A stretch of DNA of 64,000 nt from Acidisoma sp. PAMC 29798 (GTDB lineage Bacteria; Pseudomonadota; Alphaproteobacteria; Acetobacterales; Acetobacteraceae): NCBI RefSeq assembly GCF_030252425.1, contig NZ_CP126994.1, positions 1,364,001-1,428,000 of the forward strand, in the 5' to 3' direction. Under the pieces are notes generated by a model. It ran no database searches. It was given only the letters and a program-made list of their open reading frames with translations, and was not told where the DNA came from. This document shows positions 59,993-64,000 of the stretch, piece by piece. The position numbers were made by a program, and so were the translations under genes. How positions within the stretch are numbered: the first letter of the stretch is position 1; each line of letters opens with the position of its first letter.

Positions 59993-61408
59993 ATGATGAA
60001 GGCGCTGAATGCTATCCGGATGGGCGGAGTTGACGTGCTCCCCATCGTCGAGGGCGGAAAAGGTGTCGCCGTATCCGATGGGCTGACCTGTGGCCATTGG
60101 GCCGCAGGCGGTGGCGTGGGCACGTTCAGTGCCGTCAACGCCGACAGCTACGATGCTCTGGGACAGCGCATTCCCCAGATCTATCACGGCCGCACGCGGC
60201 GCGATCGGCATGAGGAATTGGTGGATTATGCGATCCGGGGCGGCATCGCCCAGGCGCAGCAGGCCCATGACATCAACGGCGGCGCAGGCCGCATCCACGC
60301 CAATATCCTGTGGGAGATGGGCGGGGCGGAGCGGGTGATCACCGGGGTCCTGGAAGGCGCCAAGGGGCTGATCAACGGCCTGACCTGCGGCGCCGGCATG
60401 CCGTATCGCCTGTCCGATATCGCCATGAAATTCGGCGTCCACTACTACCCCATCGTGTCCTCCGCGCGCGCCTTCAGTGCCTTGTGGAAGCGCGCCTATC
60501 ACAAGGCGTCGAACCTGCTCGGCGGCGTCGTCTATGAAGACCCCTGGCTGGCCGGCGGCCATAACGGCCTGTCCAACAGCGAAGATCCGGCCCGGCCGGA
60601 AGACCCGTTCCCGCGCGTCCTGGCGTTGCGCAAGCAGATGCGCGACTTCGGCCTTGGCGACACGCCCATCATCATGGCTGGCGGCGTCTGGTGGCTGGAG
60701 GAGTGGGAGGATTGGATCGACAATCCCGAACTCGGGCCCATCGCCTTTCAGTTCGGCACGCGTCCGCTGCTGACGCATGAAAGCCCGATTGGGGATAGCT
60801 GGAAGCAGAAGCTGCTGACGCTGAAGAAGGGGGATGTGTTCCTCAACCGTTTCAGCCCGACTGGCTTCTATTCCAGTGCCGTCAATAACGGCTTCATCCA
60901 GGAACTGCGCGGCCGCAGCGACCGTCAGGTTGCCTATACGACCGAGGTCGTGGGCGATCATACGGCTGAGTTTGGCGTCGGCCCGCGTAAGCGCATCGTG
61001 TATTTGACCAAGCCTGATCTGGTGCGCGTGCGCCAATGGCTCGTCCAAGGCTTTACCGAGGCGCTGCGGACCCCCGATACCACACTGATCTTCGTGACGC
61101 CGGAAAGCGCCGCGCAGATCTACCAGGACCAGGTCGATTGCATGGGCTGCCTCAGCCAATGCCGCTTCTCGAACTGGAGCCAGGAAGCGCCTGACTATTC
61201 CAACGGCAAGAAGGCCGATCCGCGCAGCTTCTGCATTCAGAAGACCTTGCAGACCATTGGGCATGAGACGGCGGGCGAGAAGTCGCCCGAGGACAACCTC
61301 ATGTTCAGCGGCCATAACGGATTCCGCTTCGCGCTTGATCCCTTCTATTCCAATGGCTTCATCCCGACGGTGCGGCAGCTTTTCGAGCGGATCACCACAG
61401 GTCGGTAA
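59993..61408 (+). CDS. Nitronate-monooxygenase-like flavoprotein with cysteine cluster
   Basis: A 471-residue barrel protein of the 2-nitropropane dioxygenase group, longer than the usual ~320-370. GLTCGAGMPYRLSD near residue 130, PIIMAGGVWW near residue 222 and AFQFGTRPLLT near residue 250 form the FMN site. A C-terminal part adds CMGCLSQCRFSNW near residue 383 and a further Cys (SFCIQ), a pattern like an iron-sulfur or zinc ligand set. The starts MM differ by one codon. The role of this longer group is not known to me. Confidence 0.82.
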   Translation: MMKALNAIRMGGVDVLPIVEGGKGVAVSDGLTCGHWAAGGGVGTFSAVNADSYDALGQRIPQIYHGRTRRDRHEELVDYAIRGGIAQAQQAHDINGGAGRIHANILWEMGGAERVITGVLEGAKGLINGLTCGAGMPYRLSDIAMKFGVHYYPIVSSARAFSALWKRAYHKASNLLGGVVYEDPWLAGGHNGLSNSEDPARPEDPFPRVLALRKQMRDFGLGDTPIIMAGGVWWLEEWEDWIDNPELGPIAFQFGTRPLLTHESPIGDSWKQKLLTLKKGDVFLNRFSPTGFYSSAVNNGFIQELRGRSDRQVAYTTEVVGDHTAEFGVGPRKRIVYLTKPDLVRVRQWLVQGFTEALRTPDTTLIFVTPESAAQIYQDQVDCMGCLSQCRFSNWSQEAPDYSNGKKADPRSFCIQKTLQTIGHETAGEKSPEDNLMFSGHNGFRFALDPFYSNGFIPTVRQLFERITTGR

Positions 61409-61471
61409 CTGTCGCTTGAACGTCGCGCCACACGGGGGCACAGTCCTCGGTGATGGCGCAACGATCCCCTC

Positions 61472-62173
61472 ATGCCTGACCTGGCCCGTGAGACGCTGGC
61501 CCTTCGGGGCGGCAGCGCCGATGTGATCTGGCGGCGGAGCGACCGCGCGCGCCGCATCAGCCTGCGCATCGATATGCGCAGCGGCTCTGTGGTCGTGACC
61601 TTGCCGCCACGTTCCTCCAAGCGCGCCGGCATGGCGCTGCTCATGGAAAACGATGGCTGGGTTTCCAGCCGCCTCGCAGCCCTGCCGGAGGGCGTGTCCT
61701 TCGTCGATGGCGCCCGCGTGCCGATCCACGGCATTCCGCACAGCATCCGCCATCAGCCGGATGGCGTGGGTGGCGCCTGGGTCGAGGGGCGCGATCTGCG
61801 TGTCACGGGGGATGCCGCCTTCATTCAGCGCCGGGTGACCGACTACCTCCGCTGCGCGGCCCGCCAGCGGATGACGACCCTTGTGTGGGAGACGGCGGCC
61901 GAGGCCCGGCTTAGGCCCCGCCGCGTGGTGATCAAGGATACCAGGAGCCGCTGGGGCAGTTGCGCGCCGGACGGCACGCTCGCCTTTAGCTGGCGGCTGG
62001 TCATGGCGCCGCCCTTCGTGCAGGCCTATGTCGCGGCGCATGAGGCGGCGCATCTGCGTCACCTCAACCACGGGCCGGCCTTCTGGGCATTGGTGGAGGT
62101 TCTGTGCCCCGATTGGCGGCTGGCGTCCGACTGGCTGCGGGACGAGGGGCCGCGCTTGCTGCGGATCGGCTAG
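61472..62173 (+). CDS. YgjP-like zinc metallopeptidase (M48/DUF45 group)
   Basis: A 233-residue protein. The metal site is YVAAHEAAHLRHLNHGPAFW near residue 185, that is HExxH with the third His in NHG, and IKDTRSRWGSC near residue 150 is the family's other mark. Proteins of this group (formerly DUF45/YgjP) look like small cytoplasmic metallopeptidases; the target is unknown. It follows the flavoprotein gene after 63 bases and is convergent with the last gene. Confidence 0.9.
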   Translation: MPDLARETLALRGGSADVIWRRSDRARRISLRIDMRSGSVVVTLPPRSSKRAGMALLMENDGWVSSRLAALPEGVSFVDGARVPIHGIPHSIRHQPDGVGGAWVEGRDLRVTGDAAFIQRRVTDYLRCAARQRMTTLVWETAAEARLRPRRVVIKDTRSRWGSCAPDGTLAFSWRLVMAPPFVQAYVAAHEAAHLRHLNHGPAFWALVEVLCPDWRLASDWLRDEGPRLLRIG

Positions 62174-62175
62174 CC

Positions 62176-62256
62176 GGTGGACTGCGCTTCGCTTTTCCAC
62201 CCTACGAAGGGCTGGACGGCGGACTTGTAGGGCGGAAAAGCGCAGCGCATTCCGCC
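62176..62256. repeat. Family A palindromes, inverted pair
   Basis: Units at 62176-62205 and 62227-62256 face each other across 21 bases, the widest spacing in the window. They lie between the convergent metallopeptidase and dimethylglycine-dehydrogenase-like genes. Confidence 0.85.
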
Positions 62257-62262
62257 GAACCG

Positions 62263-64000
62263 TCAGCTCCGCAGCGCGTCGTTGGCGGGGTCGAAGGGGC
62301 TGTCGGCGATGACCGTCGCGCGGTGGCGATGACCCAAAATCGTCACCTCCAGCGCTTGTCCCATCACCGCCAGATCCGGCCGGACCATGGCGAGCGCGAG
62401 GGACTTGCCGACACGCCAGCCGAAACCGCCGGAGGTCGTGCGACCCACCAGTTCGCTGCCGATATGGATCGGCTCGGAGCCGCGCGCATCCGCGTCCGTC
62501 ACGTCATGCACCTCGAGCGTGACGAAGGCATTGGCGAGGCCACGGTCTTTCCAGGCGAGCAGCGCATCTTTCCCAAGGAAGTCGCCCTTCTTGAGGGAGA
62601 TGAAACGGTCGAGGCCCGATTCATGCGCCGAATATTCAATCGACATTTCGCGCGGAATAATCTTGTAGGATTTCTCCAGCCGCAAGGCGTCCATCGCCTT
62701 AATGCCGAAGGGCTTCAGCTCGAATTCGACACCCGCCTCGAACAAAAGATCGAACAGGTAGTTCTGCATTTCAATCGGATGATGCAGTTCCCAGCCCAAT
62801 TCACCCACATAGTTGACGCGCATGGCGAGCGCGGTCGCTGCCCCGACCGAGATCATCTTGCCGGTCAGCCAGGGGAAAGCGGCGTTCGACAGATCGGTAT
62901 CCGTCAGCGTGGCGAGCAGCGCGCGGGCGCGTGGCCCGGCGAGCACGAAGACACCATATTGCGTCGTCACCTTCTGCATGGTGACGCTTCCGTCGGTCGG
63001 CAGCAGCTTGAACAGATAGTCGCTGTCATGCCGCTCCAAAGCGCCGGCGGAGACGAGATAGAAGCTGGTCGCACCCATGCCGAAGACGGTGAATTCCGAG
63101 CGCACGCCGCCGCGCTTGGTCAGCAGGTAAGATAGCGACACGCGGCCGGTTTTAGGCACCTTGTTGGTCAGGATGCTGTCAAGCCAAGCGGCGGCCCCGG
63201 GGCCCGAGACTTCCAGCTTGGCAAAGGCGGTCATGTCGAGCAGACCGACCTTCTCATGCACATGCCGCGCTTCGGCGCCGACATAGGCGAAGGCGTTGGA
63301 GCGGCGGAAGCTCCATTTTTCGCGAATGCGACCGTCCGTCTCGGGCGCGGCGTGATTCTCGTTCATCAGCACGTCCGGCTTGGCGAGTTCCGCCTCGCTC
63401 AAGGCGTAGTTGGGCGGCGCGAACCAGCCCGGACGCTCCCAGCCATAGACGGTGCCGAAGACCGCGCCGAGGGCGGCCATCCGGTCGTAGCAGGGCGCGC
63501 GCTTGAGGCCACGGGCGGCGCCACGCTCCTCCTCGGGGTAATGGACGCTGAAGACCTTGGCATAGGCTTCTTCGGTCTTCTCGCGCAGGTAGCCGCGCCC
63601 GGCATAGGGGCCGAAGCGGCGGGGATCGACGCCCATCATATCGACCGAGGGCTCGCCCTCGGTGATCCATTCGGCGAGCTGCCAGCCGGCGCCGCCGGCG
63701 GCGGTGATGCCGAAGCTGTGGCCCTCATTCAGCCAGAAGTTCTTGAGGTGCCAGGCCGGCCCCACGATCGGGCTGCCGTCCGGCGTATAGGCGATGGCGC
63801 CGTTATAGACCTTCTTGACGCCGACTTCGCCGAAGGCGGGCACGCGTTCGATCGCCGTCTCGATATAAGGCGCGAGCCGGTCTAGATCTTCCTGGAACAG
63901 CTCGTATTCCGACTGCGGGGAGGGGCCGTCGACATAGCAGCAGGGCGCGCCGACTTCATACGGCCCAAGCAGCAACCCGCCGGCTTCCTCACGCATGTAC
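62263..64000 (-). CDS. Dimethylglycine/sarcosine dehydrogenase-like FAD protein, C-terminal part
   Basis: At least 577 residues; the frame is open at the window end, so the N-terminal part with the FAD Rossmann motif is missing. The visible part begins in the oxidase domain (AIAYTPDGSPIVGP, EGHSFGITAAGGAGWQLAEWI pieces) and continues into a GcvT-like folate-binding domain (LLDMTAFAKLEVSGPGA, then VNYVGELGWELHHP). Such proteins demethylate dimethylglycine or sarcosine and pass the carbon to tetrahydrofolate. The substrate is not certain. Confidence 0.88.
   Translation of the reverse strand, partial: YMREEAGGLLLGPYEVGAPCCYVDGPSPQSEYELFQEDLDRLAPYIETAIERVPAFGEVGVKKVYNGAIAYTPDGSPIVGPAWHLKNFWLNEGHSFGITAAGGAGWQLAEWITEGEPSVDMMGVDPRRFGPYAGRGYLREKTEEAYAKVFSVHYPEEERGAARGLKRAPCYDRMAALGAVFGTVYGWERPGWFAPPNYALSEAELAKPDVLMNENHAAPETDGRIREKWSFRRSNAFAYVGAEARHVHEKVGLLDMTAFAKLEVSGPGAAAWLDSILTNKVPKTGRVSLSYLLTKRGGVRSEFTVFGMGATSFYLVSAGALERHDSDYLFKLLPTDGSVTMQKVTTQYGVFVLAGPRARALLATLTDTDLSNAAFPWLTGKMISVGAATALAMRVNYVGELGWELHHPIEMQNYLFDLLFEAGVEFELKPFGIKAMDALRLEKSYKIIPREMSIEYSAHESGLDRFISLKKGDFLGKDALLAWKDRGLANAFVTLEVHDVTDADARGSEPIHIGSELVGRTTSGGFGWRVGKSLALAMVRPDLAVMGQALEVTILGHRHRATVIADSPFDPANDALRS

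Noticed and set aside
59876-62200. Open frame of 774 codons opposite the flavoprotein and metallopeptidase genes
   Set aside because: It spans two real plus-strand genes and the gap between them; product is Arg/His/Gln-rich with no motif.

Overview
The window is high-G+C DNA, densely coded on both strands, with no stretch over 300 bases lacking a gene and no rRNA or tRNA gene that I can recognise. It fits an alphaproteobacterium. Pointers are the hsp20-DUF1150 pair behind a ROSE-type RNA thermometer, the radA-cvpA-purF and lepB-rnc-era blocks, MocDEF-type oxygenase genes, and intergenic palindromes of a kind common in that class. Rhodospirillales or Acetobacteraceae is my guess only; nothing here fixes the genus.

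Layout. 1-2379: the end of a sugar or polyol ABC importer (ATPase, permease) and a ribitol-dehydrogenase-like SDR. 2384-10549: a mixed set made up of a PA0069-type radical SAM protein divergent from a CPD photolyase, CsbD, AMP nucleosidase, a DadA-like FAD oxidase, a lysine-2,3-aminomutase-like enzyme and a YghA-type SDR. 10646-14481: a MocF-MocE-MocD-like three-part oxygenase (reductase, Rieske ferredoxin, di-iron desaturase-type oxygenase) divergent from a LacI regulator. 14541-16593: a small membrane protein, DUF779, a PaiB-like protein and a VapBC pair. 16718-20144: a copper amine oxidase followed by an amino-acid/amine permease.

20303-31058 is the most distinctive region. It is a one-direction chemosensory operon: CheW, CheR with a TPR-like tail, CheW, MCP, CheA with a fused receiver, CheB, then two soluble histidine kinases that carry N-terminal receivers. 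There is no stand-alone CheY and no flagellar gene. The arrangement resembles Wsp/Che3-type 'alternative function' pathways, in which CheA signals to another kinase rather than to a motor.

31166-37066: a glycosyltransferase that looks acquired, MsrA, a PfkB kinase fused to a GatZ/KbaZ-like aldolase subunit, ferredoxin-NADP reductase and an MFS exporter. 37136-49832 is mostly housekeeping: ilvC, ilvN, ilvB and miaA; serB; truA, fmt and def; hsp20, DUF1150, radA, cvpA and purF. 49881-56820: an ABC-F ATPase, lepB-rnc-era, a D-amino-acid transaminase, a CurA-like reductase and rpiA. 56880-64000: an LLM flavin enzyme, N-formylglutamate amidohydrolase, PsuG, a nitronate-monooxygenase-like protein with a cysteine cluster, a YgjP-like metalloprotease and the C-terminal part of a dimethylglycine/sarcosine-dehydrogenase-like protein cut by the window end.

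Two families of intergenic palindromes recur. Family A is about 30 bases (GGCGGA...GCTTCGC...TCCGCCCTAC) and is found at nine loci, four of them inverted pairs, always between convergent genes. Family B (GTCATCC...CTTGA...) is found at four loci. They were read by eye and the set may be incomplete.
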